A stretch of 64,000 nt of DNA from Thermasporomyces composti. GTDB taxonomy: Bacteria; Actinomycetota; Actinomycetes; Propionibacteriales; Actinopolymorphaceae. The translations under genes and the position numbers were made by a program. The notes under the pieces are model-generated. The model saw only the letters and a program-made list of their open reading frames with translations, did no database searches and was not told the DNA's origin. Position 1 is the first letter of the stretch. The number at the start of each line of letters is the position of its first letter. Shown here piece after piece: positions 18,901 through 26,448 of this stretch. The stretch is taken from assembly GCF_003386795.1 (NCBI RefSeq), contig NZ_QTUC01000001.1, positions 1,798,001 through 1,862,000 of the forward strand, read 5' to 3'.

Positions 18901-19133
18901 GCCTCCGTCGACGCGGAGTCGTCCGCACCACGCCAGCCGGTGAGGCGGGTGACCGAGATCAGGCGTTCCTCAGCCGGCGCGCTCGCCACCGCGGAGACGC
19001 CGACCCGCTGGCTCGCCGCGACGGCGTACCACGGCGCGGCCACCACCGCCGTACTCGCGGCCAGCGCGACGAGCGCCACGATGACGGCCTGCCCCCGTCG
19101 GGCCGCCAGAGCGCTCGCCAACACCTGCCACAT
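15927..19133 (-). CDS. FtsX-like ABC permease, large, with acidic insert
   Basis: 1068-residue paralogue of the following permease, with the same order of helices and external domains. About residues 110-165 form a low-complexity stretch rich in Asp, Glu, Ser and Thr, absent from the paralogue. Shared external motifs are CEHLALTGDCP and CADGCRLVG, suggesting common disulphide-stabilised domains. Its stop overlaps the next permease start by 4 bases, and it starts 8 bases after the upstream ATPase stop. Two different permeases with two ATPases in one operon suggest a heteromeric export or lipoprotein-type transporter. This is inference. Confidence 0.85.
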   Translation of the reverse strand: MWQVLASALAARRGQAVIVALVALAASTAVVAAPWYAVAASQRVGVSAVASAPAEERLISVTRLTGWRGADDSASTEAIDEARRQFRPPGFSGVLGGFTTGELKVASNVPDSDDTESSTRDEGSTGTAETDQTDETATGAEENEDDRRPAEHAKTADETAVEVTVAYRENVCEHLALTGDCPRSAGEVVLPEPLVRAHSFELGDRLDIKTGEDEWLRVHLVGAYRVVNPDDAYWGDGTLVGLGEGSSRDRPSAFTVKETLRGQERTSYAYDLVATPRAFATADVGQLAAQLHADMERLRQQGYTVTTTNLDALLERISRDRWNVVAGVGVGVVVLLLLTWFALTVVVRQTAVQVRADVGWWRLHGVPSARGWFLVLGQSIVPLVAGALVGTVAGLGLGKVLGADIAGGADRTALTLSLLLVGLALAGGFVAVVATQLGTLVTPVRDLLRRTPGRRGRWRRSVVDLVLILLAAYGVGQTLLVTRQVRGLPLLAPGLAALALALVAAWAVPPLASRLVRRSHEAGRLSLGLTAALLARRPETHRLFALVTVAVALVTTGFVGVHTAERTQWQRAALEVGADRVLVVDAEDPAQLLAAVRAVDPDGTRAMAVVDQPGGTNDEPRLAVDTTRLGVVVGWREEYGGDVEDIAKALRPEEPRPVVVESDRLALQAAATEPNGAPVYLRIRLRTLRTGEPVDAVVGPLAERRASHTASIPACADGCRLVGVQVLGAPRPDPVGGNPATAASVGHAPPEPGTRVELYAATGRNRGSSIPADVLTEPTRWRPALGPRDVGPSVTAEGDGLRITVSPTPEVPLERSDWAFVVDTPVMLPVLTAGWRPDPVGELRVPPLPGAAVPAEVVRTARLVPRHEKVGTIADLTYAERLVPFSLPGAGTPQVWLSPNAPASIVDELREVGISTLRVESLAERLDHLRAEGTAVGGRLQAVVALVGLLLAAGAVLVDAERERPTRGAELAALRAQGVPARVIRAIGYGGPAALVGTATVVGLVGGLVGAAIARVSYPGFVDGWTVLPTASAGPIPVLLAALVSAAALGAVVVAAGAAQWRTTQGRP

Positions 19134-19141
19134 CGGTGGGC

Positions 19142-19924
19142 CTACACGTCCCCGGGTGCGCTGTCGTCACGGGCCACACGCGCGCCAGCGCCGGCCGCCT
19201 GGACCGTTCCGCTCGGATCCTCCGCTGGCGCTCGCTCGGTACGCACCAACGTCGCGCGTCCATCGACGAGGGACAGCTCGGCGTCGCACACGGCGGCGGC
19301 GTCCGGGTCGTGGGTCGCGAACACCACCGCCACGCCTCGCTCCGCCTCCTTGCGCAACAGGTCGAGGACGTTCTGCCGCGAGGCCGCGTCGAGCTCACTC
19401 GTCACCTCATCGGCCAGGAGCACGTCGCCGTGGAGCGCGAGCCCACGCGCGATCGCGGTGCGCTGCTGCTGTCCGCCGGAGAGCTCCTCGACCAACTGGT
19501 CGCGCTGCGCGGACAGCCCGAGCCGCTCGAGCCATTCCACGGTGAGACGGCGGGCGTCGGATGGCGTGTGCCCGTTGGCGAGAAGCGCCACCTCGACGTT
19601 CTCCCGGACGGTGAGGAACGTCGCGAGACCGTTGTCTTGAGGGATCAACACCACGCGTCGCGCCACAGCGTCGTCGCGGTCGCGCAACGGCTCACCGTCG
19701 ATCGTCACCGTGCCTTCGATCGGCCGCAGGAGTCCGGCGATCGTGGACAGCAAGGTGGTCTTTCCAGCGCCCGAACGTCCGCTGACGGCCACCATGCGAC
19801 CGGGTTCGACGACGACCGAGACGTCCCGCAACACCGGCTCACCGTCGCCGTACGCGACGGTGACGCGATCGACCGACACGGTCCGCACGCTGCCTCCCGT
19901 CCGGGTCACTGGGCCCCCGAGCAT
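19142..19924 (-). CDS. ABC transporter ATP-binding protein
   Basis: 260-residue ATPase, first gene of the four-gene transporter operon. Walker A GRSGAGKTT, signature LSGGQQQR, Walker B VLLADEVTSELD and FATHDPDAA are all present. In the Walker B region the usual DEPT reads DEVT. The ATG at 19924 has no clear ribosome site; a GTG at 19888 (VRTVSVDRV) has GGGAGG 4 bases upstream and could be the real start, shortening it by 12 residues. About 35 disordered residues at the C-terminus follow the ATPase core. Confidence 0.88.
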   Translation of the reverse strand: MLGGPVTRTGGSVRTVSVDRVTVAYGDGEPVLRDVSVVVEPGRMVAVSGRSGAGKTTLLSTIAGLLRPIEGTVTIDGEPLRDRDDAVARRVVLIPQDNGLATFLTVRENVEVALLANGHTPSDARRLTVEWLERLGLSAQRDQLVEELSGGQQQRTAIARGLALHGDVLLADEVTSELDAASRQNVLDLLRKEAERGVAVVFATHDPDAAAVCDAELSLVDGRATLVRTERAPAEDPSGTVQAAGAGARVARDDSAPGDV

Positions 19925-20121
19925 AGTCAGCCGCGCGCGTCCCTTCGTGTCCCATTTCGGCAGCTCACGGACCTGAAGGCGCGAACGCTCTGGTCAGTCT
20001 GGGCGACGCCGCCGGCGCGACCGGGGTTGGCCAGGTTCGGTGCCGCGAGCTGGGTGAGCCGAAGGCGAACGGCCTACCGGTGCCGCCTCGCCGAGGCACC
20101 ACCGCCCAGCCAACGTGGACG

Positions 20122-20751
20122 TCAGCGACGAGCGCGCTGTCGTCCCCTTGACCTGGCCCCGGGGTCGGCGTCGAGGAAGCGCGTCACGACGACCCGCAAG
20201 ACCTCGACCTCGCGAGCGGGGTCGACGCCGGGACGACCCGCCTGCAGGTACACCGCGTCGATGAGGGCAGAAATCCACCGCGCCGCCGTCTCCGGGTCGG
20301 TCGGTGGCCGCACCTGGCCACGACGTGCCGCCTTGCGAATGAGATCAGCCATGACGGCGTTCACCATCTGCTCGTCCCGGTCGACGATCGCGGCCAGCTC
20401 CGGATCACGCCCGAGCTGAACGAGCAACGCCATCAGCAACCCCGGCACCACGGGATGTGTGGCGTCCGCGGTCCGATGGTCGATCACCGCGAAGAGTGCG
20501 GCCAGCGGGTCGGATCGGTCGAGCTGCTCGAGGAACGCTTTGGTCGCCTCACTGTCGTCGGCGAAGAGAGCGTGGAAGATCGACTTCTTGTCTGGGAAGT
20601 AGTGGAACAACGTGCCCGACCCGATACCGGCTCGGCGACAGATCGCCGCCGTCGTCGCCCCGTCGAAGCCACGCTCGGCGAACACCTCCGCGGCGGCGTC
20701 GAGGATCCGGGCGCGCCGCTCCGCGTACCGAACGGGATCGACCGTCCGCAT
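20122..20751 (-). CDS. TetR-family transcriptional regulator
   Basis: 209-residue repressor. The start at 20751 overlaps the stop of the upstream membrane protein by one base (TGATG), showing coupled translation. The N-terminal helix-turn-helix (about residues 25-60) reads ATTAAICRRAGIGSGTLFHYF, the classic TetR recognition helix region. The variable C-terminal domain (70-200) would bind a ligand. It likely controls its own operon through the palindrome just upstream of the membrane protein gene. The ligand is unknown. Confidence 0.9.
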   Translation of the reverse strand: MRTVDPVRYAERRARILDAAAEVFAERGFDGATTAAICRRAGIGSGTLFHYFPDKKSIFHALFADDSEATKAFLEQLDRSDPLAALFAVIDHRTADATHPVVPGLLMALLVQLGRDPELAAIVDRDEQMVNAVMADLIRKAARRGQVRPPTDPETAARWISALIDAVYLQAGRPGVDPAREVEVLRVVVTRFLDADPGARSRGRQRARR

Positions 20752-21470
20752 CAGCGTGTCTCCCTCGGCCCTTTCGTCGGTTCCTTGCCGACATCCTCCT
20801 CGCCCGTCGCCCGCTCGCGGCTCGTGGTGCCGCCCTGCCGACGTCGCACCTCGCCGATCGCGACGAGCATCGCGATCAGGATAGGGACCACGTATTGGAG
20901 CCATCCGAGCTTGTCCGGCAGCGACTGCAGCCAGACAGGAATCTCCAAGTCCGGGAGGATCTGGCGCAGCCAGTAGATGGGGTCGACGTAGCGCAGCCAC
21001 CGCGGAGGATCGATGTCGATGTCGGGCAAGGACGGCAGCCAGTCCAGGTTGACACTCGGCAGCAACGAGCGCAGGAGCGCGCTGACGCCCAGGAAGCCGA
21101 AGAGAACGCCGACGACCTGGACGACGACGTGGCGCGCCGCGTAGAGCTTCGGATGCTCCTCCTGAAAGCGGTAGACGCGAGCGGCCAGGGTGCCCTCCGG
21201 TGGCTTGAACGGCGTCGTCCGCTTCCGGGAGGGGGGCTCGCCGCCTTCGACGAGCACGCAGCGAGCGACGCGACCGCGCCACCACCAGACCAGGCGCACC
21301 GTGTGCGGTCCGTGCGCGAGCGTGACCACGTCGATGGCGTCGCCGTCGACTGTCGCCACCTCCTGGTCGTCGACCAGCAGCCGAGCCTTGTTGCGATCGC
21401 CGTCGACCCAGACCTCCACCGCGAGGTCCTCGTCGTGGTGTCGCAGCGTGTACGCCGCCGTCCCAGTCAT
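20751..21470 (-). CDS. Membrane-associated protein of unknown function, coupled to TetR
   Basis: 239-residue protein that I do not recognise. The first 75 residues look like a soluble beta-rich domain (VEVWVDGDRNKARLLVDDQEV). Hydrophobic helices follow at about 108-135 (RHVVVQVVGVLFGFLGVSALL) and 200-218 (LGWLQYVVPILIAMLVAIG), separated by a Trp/Pro-rich segment. The tail is charged. Being the first gene of a two-gene unit with TetR, it is presumably the main target of that regulator; a stress-responsive membrane role is conceivable but not shown. Confidence 0.7.
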   Translation of the reverse strand: MTGTAAYTLRHHDEDLAVEVWVDGDRNKARLLVDDQEVATVDGDAIDVVTLAHGPHTVRLVWWWRGRVARCVLVEGGEPPSRKRTTPFKPPEGTLAARVYRFQEEHPKLYAARHVVVQVVGVLFGFLGVSALLRSLLPSVNLDWLPSLPDIDIDPPRWLRYVDPIYWLRQILPDLEIPVWLQSLPDKLGWLQYVVPILIAMLVAIGEVRRRQGGTTSRERATGEEDVGKEPTKGPRETR

Positions 21471-21482
21471 GACTCAATAATA

Positions 21483-21494
21483 GAGTGACCACTC
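21483..21494. promoter_or_regulatory. Candidate TetR operator upstream of the membrane protein/TetR operon
   Basis: Near-perfect palindrome GAGTG-AC-CACTC, 12 bases upstream of the ATG at 21470, in an A/T-rich spot and flanked by direct copies of CAATAAT. Its position and its TetR-encoding operon suggest autoregulation; binding is inferred. Confidence 0.4.
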
Positions 21495-21702
21495 CAATAA
21501 TGGCGCCAGTGCGCCAGAAGAACGTCGCCGGAGCGCGTCGTCCGGGCCCGCTCGTGTGGCGAGGACCTCACCACCGGACCGATCCGCGCTCCGTGTGGCA
21601 GGGCTGCGCGTCGAGACGTTCGTCCGCGGCCATCACGACGCACTCGCGATACGCTCCGCGCGACAGGCCAGCGGCTTTGAGTCCACGGCGAGAAGGAGCG
21701 GC

Positions 21703-22773
21703 ATGTATCGGCTCGCGGACCTCGACCCTCTGCACCCCCCGCCGCTCGTCACCGGCGACGACCCCGACGTCTGGCGCGAGAATCGGGCCCGCATCGAGAA
21801 GGTGTGGCGGGAGTACCTCGGCGTCCTACCGGAGCCGATCGAGGTCAGCTGGCGGACCCGCGCGGAGCAGCGCATCCAACCGACGCCAACCGAGCCCGCC
21901 GTCACGCTGCTGCACATCGACTACGACGCTCCTGGCGGTCGCCCCGGCGACGTCGAACGCGTCACCGCGCACCTTCTCGTCCCGGACTCCGCCCGTGAAC
22001 GACCCGCACCCGCGGTGCTCGCGTTGCACCCGACGCATCCGCGTGGGAAGGAAGCGGTCACGGTTGACGGCGTCGCCCCCGACCGAACGTACGGGCTCGA
22101 GCTCGCCCGGCGCGGCTACGTCGTCCTCGCCCCCGACGTGATCGCGAGCGGTGAGCGCATCGAAGCCGGCGAGGAGTACTGGCACACGGGGAGCTTCTAC
22201 CGCTCGAACCCGGGCTGGACGGTCATCGGCCGGATGGTGACCGACCACCGGCAGGGCGTCGAGCTCCTGTCTCAGCTACCGGAGGTCGACGCCGCCCGTA
22301 TCGGCGCCATCGGACACTCCCTCGGCGGCTACAACGCGGTGTTCCTCGCCGGCCTGGAGCCGCGCGTGTCCGCTGTGGTGTCCAGCTGCGGCTCGTCGAT
22401 GTGGGCGGGCGATCCCCGACCGAACCGGTGGTACCGGGGCTTCCCGTTCATCCACCTGCCCCGGCTCGGTGACGATGTGGACGCCGGCGTCGTGCCGTTC
22501 GAGTGGCACGAGATCACCGCGCTCGCCGCACCACGCCCGTTGTTCGTCTACGCCACCACCGGGGACGACTGCTTCCCGCACTACCAGGCGATCGCCGCCG
22601 GTCTCTACGAGGTCGAGCGCGTCTACACCGTCCTGGGCGCAGCGGCGACCTTCACGTTCCTCCTCGGCACCGGACCGCACACGTTCCCCCGCCCGATCCG
22701 GCAGGCCGCCTACACCTTCCTCGATGACGTTCTCAGCTCTGGACGCCACGCGGCGGCCACCACGTCGACGTGA
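21703..22773 (+). CDS. Dienelactone hydrolase/acetyl-xylan-esterase-like alpha/beta hydrolase
   Basis: 356-residue cytoplasmic hydrolase. The ATG at 21703 follows GAAGGAG by 4-5 bases, so the longer frame from 21556 is not needed. The nucleophile is in GAIGHSLGGYNAVF, the acid probably Asp in TTGDDCFPHY and the His in GTGPHTFPRP, giving a complete triad. The segment HPTHPRGKEAVTVDG is typical of DLH/AXE-like family members that carry a long N-terminal cap. No signal peptide. The natural substrate is not evident. It converges on the XRE-DUF5753 gene, with only 7 bases between the two stops. Confidence 0.85.
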   Translation: MYRLADLDPLHPPPLVTGDDPDVWRENRARIEKVWREYLGVLPEPIEVSWRTRAEQRIQPTPTEPAVTLLHIDYDAPGGRPGDVERVTAHLLVPDSARERPAPAVLALHPTHPRGKEAVTVDGVAPDRTYGLELARRGYVVLAPDVIASGERIEAGEEYWHTGSFYRSNPGWTVIGRMVTDHRQGVELLSQLPEVDAARIGAIGHSLGGYNAVFLAGLEPRVSAVVSSCGSSMWAGDPRPNRWYRGFPFIHLPRLGDDVDAGVVPFEWHEITALAAPRPLFVYATTGDDCFPHYQAIAAGLYEVERVYTVLGAAATFTFLLGTGPHTFPRPIRQAAYTFLDDVLSSGRHAAATTST

Positions 22774-22780
22774 CAAGATC

Positions 22781-23764
22781 CTAGGCGCTCCACGCACCGT
22801 GCGGGTGGGTCGACCGGAACCGCTCAAGCGCGGAACTGTCGATGCGTTCCTCGTGGCTTCGTTCTAACAACCACTGGATTGTCTCATCGGGGTCCAGCGC
22901 GATCTCTTCAAGCCTCGACCACGCTTCGACGTGCCTCCGCACATCGTACGGAGCCGACAGCGTGAGCTGCGCGGAGTACGTCTCAATCGAAACGATGGAC
23001 GCCCCGTTCCGCAAGTCATAGAGCACGAAGCTCGAGACCGGAATGTCGTTGTGAGGCACTTCCGCGGGAATCACCCGCACCGTGATTCTGGGTGCCTGGG
23101 CCATGTCCGCGACGTGGCGGAGCAGGCGAGGGTAGCTCTGAGGCTCCAACCCCGTGAGCTTTTGCTCCAGAGCGTGCTCGGTGACGATCACCTGGTAGTC
23201 AGGTGCGTCTGGTCGACGTAGTCGCTTGCCGCGGCGCACTCGGGCCTCGACCGCTGCCCTGGCAACCTCCTCAGCGACGTTGGGGTCGCCGCCTAGGACG
23301 AGGCGAGCATACTCCGGGGTCTGGAGCGGACCTGGACAGATCAAAGGCTGGAAGTGACGGATCCTGATGGCCTGACGGTCAAGGTCGACCAACTCCTTCT
23401 GTCTCTTGTCCAGCCCTCGACGGTAGATGGTCAGGTTGGAGACGACGTCCGTATTCGCGTCCTCCGCGAGAGCTCGCAGCATTCTCCGGTAGTCGTCTGA
23501 CGCCATCCGCTCGGCGTCAGCGACAAGCTCGCGATGCTGCCGAATCGTCAGGGTGTCGTCCTCGGCGATGCGAGTCCGCGCGAGCTTCAGGCACAGGTCG
23601 TGCCACTGCTCGACGAGTTCGACAGAGGGCATGCGTCGCCCATTCTCGATCTGCGAGAGGAACGGCTGCGAGATCTTGAGCTTGGCCGCCAACTTCACGC
23701 CGCTCTCCCCTGTTCGGGTACGCATCCAGCGAAGTTCCCTGCCAAGGCTTGTCCGCTGCTCCAC
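22781..23764 (-). CDS. XRE-family regulator with DUF5753 C-terminal domain
   Basis: 327-residue DNA-binding protein. The helix-turn-helix (about residues 8-50) includes GVKLAAKLKISQPFLSQIE. The C-terminal two-thirds match DUF5753: LICPGPLQTPEYARLVL, EHALEQKLTG, ITVRVIPAEVPHNDIPVSSFVLYD and SAQLTLSAP. Such proteins are numerous in actinomycetes and are often paired with a small DUF397 gene. Here I could not find a DUF397 partner on either side, so the gene appears to be an orphan. Confidence 0.92.
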   Translation of the reverse strand: MEQRTSLGRELRWMRTRTGESGVKLAAKLKISQPFLSQIENGRRMPSVELVEQWHDLCLKLARTRIAEDDTLTIRQHRELVADAERMASDDYRRMLRALAEDANTDVVSNLTIYRRGLDKRQKELVDLDRQAIRIRHFQPLICPGPLQTPEYARLVLGGDPNVAEEVARAAVEARVRRGKRLRRPDAPDYQVIVTEHALEQKLTGLEPQSYPRLLRHVADMAQAPRITVRVIPAEVPHNDIPVSSFVLYDLRNGASIVSIETYSAQLTLSAPYDVRRHVEAWSRLEEIALDPDETIQWLLERSHEERIDSSALERFRSTHPHGAWSA

Positions 23765-23933
23765 CTGTCCTCCGTGAAGACGCCCGCACAGCCGGCCCGA
23801 TCATATTGCGTATTCGCCGCTCCTTGGAAGATGACTGCGCCCCTCGCATCGCGACACGTGAGAACGAGTGTTATAGAGAACAACACCGATATCTCATGAT
23901 TGCAGCCAGATTCATTGCAGCTCGGAGGATCAC

Positions 23934-24182
23934 ATGGCTGCGCGTGAATCAGGCATGGGCGTGGCGGTACTTGATGGGCCCGCCGCTACTGCGGCTGATC
24001 GCCCAGCACGACGCGGAACTGAGTCGGCGACGCGTGCGATCAGGGTGGAGCTTCAAAGAAGAGTTGCCGGCCAACCACCTGCTCGTGCTCTGACGAGCTT
24101 CGCCACGTCAGCGATGCCGCGGTCGTCGGTCTCGACCCAGAAGTTCGTGACATCGTTCTCGGCCAGCGCCCGAGAGAGGTAG
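23934..24182 (+). CDS. Small ORF of doubtful reality
   Basis: An 82-codon ORF starting at ATG after a good ribosome site (GGAGG, 5-base spacing) in the region divergent from the XRE-DUF5753 gene. The product (MAARESGMGVAVLDGP...) has no family I recognise, and its last 130 bases run antisense to the 3' end of the P-loop kinase gene. It may be chance. The rest of 23765-24052 looks like a divergent promoter region with A/T-rich patches. Confidence 0.22.
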   Translation: MAARESGMGVAVLDGPAATAADRPARRGTESATRAIRVELQRRVAGQPPARALTSFATSAMPRSSVSTQKFVTSFSASARER

Positions 24183-24601
24183 ACCGCGCGCTCGTAGAGC
24201 TTCTCGATCTCCTCACCTCGTTCACGCCCGCGCGTGACGATCCGCCGTCGCAGCTCATCGTGCCGGGCGGTCAGGCGGCACAGTGTGGGCACCGCACCCG
24301 GGATCGCGTCCACGTAGGCGGCGAAGCGATCCCGGTTCTCGATCTCGCCGGCGGCGATGAGACAGCGTGCGCCGGCGTCTCGATAGTTCCGCCACATCGC
24401 TTCAAGGTTGCGCGCCTTGAGCCTCTCGTTTGTAGGGGTCGTCCTCTGGGCTGGCCAGCACACGCCGATGAGGTCGGGGTCGACGAGGGCCGCTCGATGC
24501 CCCTCGTCGACGACCTGGTCGAAGATCTCCCATCCGACCGTTGTCTTTCCGACGCCCGGCGGGCCGGAGATCAGCAGGAACGGCACGGGATCAACGGCCA
24601 T
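24053..24601 (-). CDS. P-loop kinase-like NTPase
   Basis: 182-residue nucleotide-binding protein. Walker A is ISGPPGVGKTTVGWEI at about residue 12; the rest suits the small adenylate/shikimate/APS-kinase-like group: ALVDPDLIG, NYRDAGARCLIAAGEIEN, then CRLTARHDELRRRIVTRGR resembling a lid. Small kinase-like ATPases of this type often phosphorylate a small molecule or act in antibiotic modification, but the substrate is unknown. There is no strong ribosome site upstream. It is separated by 105 bases from the stop of ydcF-like gene upstream and shares its strand. Confidence 0.78.
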   Translation of the reverse strand: MAVDPVPFLLISGPPGVGKTTVGWEIFDQVVDEGHRAALVDPDLIGVCWPAQRTTPTNERLKARNLEAMWRNYRDAGARCLIAAGEIENRDRFAAYVDAIPGAVPTLCRLTARHDELRRRIVTRGRERGEEIEKLYERAVYLSRALAENDVTNFWVETDDRGIADVAKLVRARAGGWPATLL

Positions 24602-24706
24602 GGTCGGCGAGCCCAGCCGTCCGCGGGTACTCCGACCACGCCGTTTCGGTCGAACGCTGAAAGCCTGGCTGCGCCGTCAGACGCCAGAGCGCCGGCGGCT
24701 TGTGCG

Positions 24707-25288
24707 CTAGGCCTGTGCGGCGAGGTTCTTCGTGCTCTTGGCCAAGTCCAGCAACCCGTGGACGGCGAACAGCGGCTTGAGCGGCGCCCACTCGCCGACC
24801 CGGTAGTCCGCGGACCGGACCAGTCGTGCGGCGAGGTCCGGCCGTTGCCGCCACAAGTACAGGCGTCCCTTCTCGGCGTGCAGCGGGTTCGAAACGATCT
24901 TGATGCGGTCGACGTCCTCGAGGTAGGGGATGACGTCCTGGATGTTCTCCCACGTCGACCGTGACTCCTCCTCGCGGATGACCTGGCCGCCGTACCCGCG
25001 CTCCTCGGTCGCGTACCGCGCCATCACCGCCGCCTCATGCGGACCACCGCAGAAGATCAGACGCGAGCACGGCGCGGTGGGATCGATCGAGCGCAGCCCC
25101 GCCCGGACCCGCCAGCGGTTCAGCGCGTTCGCCCGGTCGCTTCGTGGGTTGCGGTAGCCGAGGACGACGACAGCCTCGGAGCCGCCACGATCGGGACCCG
25201 TGAGACGGCGAGACGACCGCCAGTGGACGATCTCCGCCCACACGATCACCGCGATCACGAGACCCGCGGCCACGAGCACCCAGGTCAC
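24707..25288 (-). CDS. YdcF/SanA-like DUF218 envelope protein
   Basis: 193-residue protein with one N-terminal membrane helix (WVLVAAGLVIAVIVWAEIVHW) and a DUF218 domain: EAVVVLGYRNPRSDRANALNRWRV, LIFCGGPHEAAVMARYA, EEESRSTWENI and VSNPLHAEKGRLYLWRQ. DUF218 proteins have been linked to cell-envelope functions; the specific reaction is unknown. A degraded copy of its 3' end lies at 30462-30555, showing a past duplication. Confidence 0.85.
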   Translation of the reverse strand: MTWVLVAAGLVIAVIVWAEIVHWRSSRRLTGPDRGGSEAVVVLGYRNPRSDRANALNRWRVRAGLRSIDPTAPCSRLIFCGGPHEAAVMARYATEERGYGGQVIREEESRSTWENIQDVIPYLEDVDRIKIVSNPLHAEKGRLYLWRQRPDLAARLVRSADYRVGEWAPLKPLFAVHGLLDLAKSTKNLAAQA

Positions 25289-25319
25289 CCTTCCTCCTTG
25301 CCCGCCGCCACAGACGCAG

Positions 25320-25571
25320 GGCCCCTGGAGTATCCCCTGGGGGTTCGCCGGAACCGACGAGACACCGGACGCCGCCGCTCGACAGGAGTGTCTGGAGGAA
25401 GCCGGCGTGCGCGGGACGATCGATGGTCTGCTCAGCGTCCAGGCGCTTCCCGGAACGCATCCGCTGACGTTCGTCCACCCACACCCGGCACGGAGCGCTA
25501 GGCTACGGCTGGCCCCTGAGCTCGAGGAGCCGCGGCGGTGGGGCCCGCCGCTCCCGGTCCATCCGGGATAA
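25320..25571 (+). pseudogene. Nudix hydrolase fragment
   Basis: The frame carries GPWSIPWGFAGTDETPD followed by AAARQECLEEAGV, an almost complete Nudix box in which only the expected Arg before the catalytic Glu is replaced by Gln. The N-terminal beta strands are missing: upstream sequence belongs to the divergent DUF218 gene. After about 40 more residues the similarity fades and the frame stops at 25571. I read it as a remnant cut by rearrangement; it is not likely to be translated from its own start. Confidence 0.6.
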
Positions 25572-25596
25572 CCGCGACGTCTGTCGCCAACGGTCC

Positions 25597-25625
25597 CTAC
25601 CAGTCGTCCACGCTGCCGCTGGTAG
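25597..25625 (+). promoter_or_regulatory. Stem-loop reaching the ribosome binding site of crcB
   Basis: Perfect 7-bp stem CTACCAG/CTGGTAG with a 15-base loop. The right arm ends in the Shine-Dalgarno region (AGGAGG at 25624-25629) of crcB, whose ATG is at 25634, so folding could limit translation. I could not match the fluoride riboswitch consensus, so this is only a candidate control element. Confidence 0.4.
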
Positions 25626-25633
25626 GAGGCCCT

Positions 25634-26104
25634 ATGCCCGACCCGAACCCCTCTGCCGTCACCGGTGACGACCTGCGTGCGACCCGCCGCGCACGCTGGC
25701 GGCAGGTTCTACCGGTGCTGGGAGCGATCTCGGTGGGCGGCGTGCTCGGCTCGCTGAGCCGCTACGGCGTCTCGGTGGCCATGCCGCACGAGCCCAGGGA
25801 CTTCGCATGGGCGACGTTCGGGGTCAACGTCATCGGATGCCTTCTCATGGGCGTGTTGATGGCGCTCCTCGAATACGCCCGCCCCGGTCACCCGCTGCTG
25901 CGCCCTTTCCTGGGCATCGGCGTGCTCGGCGGGTTCACGACGTTCTCGACGTACGTCGTCGACACCCTTCGCACGTCGGCTGAGGCCCCGGGAACTGGCT
26001 TGGCCTACCTGCTCGGCACCCCACTCGCGGCGCTGGTCGCGGTGTGGATCGGTGCCACGCTCACCCGTACGACGATCCTTCGACGACGCCGGGAGCCGAC
26101 ATGA
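25634..26104 (+). CDS. crcB: Fluoride ion channel CrcB/Fluc, first copy
   Basis: 156-residue membrane protein with four helices exporting fluoride. It has a family-typical [12 protein letters not shown], the conserved Asn in [17 protein letters not shown], and [17 protein letters not shown] holding the Phe-box residues. An extra hydrophilic N-terminus of about 30 residues precedes the first helix. The ATG at 25634 follows AGGAGG. It overlaps the DUF190 gene by 4 bases. Two different CrcB copies in one operon would form a heterodimeric channel, as in other actinobacteria and Bacillus. Confidence 0.93.
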   Translation: MPDPNPSAVTGDDLRATRRARWRQVLPVLGAISVGGVLGSLSRYGVSVAMPHEPRDFAWATFGVNVIGCLLMGVLMALLEYARPGHPLLRPFLGIGVLGGFTTFSTYVVDTLRTSAEAPGTGLAYLLGTPLAALVAVWIGATLTRTTILRRRREPT

Positions 26105-26448
26105 AGCTGGAAGGTCGCGCCCTCAAGCTGACGGTCTTCGTCCGTGAGACAGACCAGTGGCACCACAGGCCGCTCTACCAGGAGATCATCCGCCGGGCCC
26201 ACCACGCGGGTCTGGCTGGCGCCTCGGCGTTCCGTGGGGTCGAGGGCTACGGCGCCTCGAACCACATCCACACCACGCGGATCCTCAGCCTGAGCGAGGA
26301 CCTCCCGATGATGGTCGTCATCGTCGACGAGGAGGACCGCGTGCGCAGCTTCCTCCCCCAGCTCGACGAGCTGGTCAGTGACGGCCTGGTCATCGTCGAG
26401 CCGGTCGACGTGATCCGCTATGGCGCTGGCGGCGTGGAGCCGCGATGA
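26101..26448 (+). CDS. DUF190 family protein
   Basis: 115-residue cytosolic protein of the DUF190 family, which has a PII-like ferredoxin fold. Visible features are [49 protein letters not shown] and VIVDEEDRV. It is encoded between the two crcB genes, with 4-base ATGA overlaps on both sides, so the three are translated as a unit. In this setting DUF190 proteins are thought to regulate the channel; that is inference from family context. Confidence 0.93.
   Translation: MKLEGRALKLTVFVRETDQWHHRPLYQEIIRRAHHAGLAGASAFRGVEGYGASNHIHTTRILSLSEDLPMMVVIVDEEDRVRSFLPQLDELVSDGLVIVEPVDVIRYGAGGVEPR

Noticed and set aside
23765-24182. DUF397 partner for the XRE-DUF5753 regulator
   Set aside because: None of the three frames shows the tryptophan-lysine-serine-serine and VRDSK-type motifs of DUF397.
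25570-25634. Fluoride riboswitch before crcB
   Set aside because: The conserved GGCGAUGG...GAUGRYNCCUAC pattern is not visible; only a simple hairpin is present.
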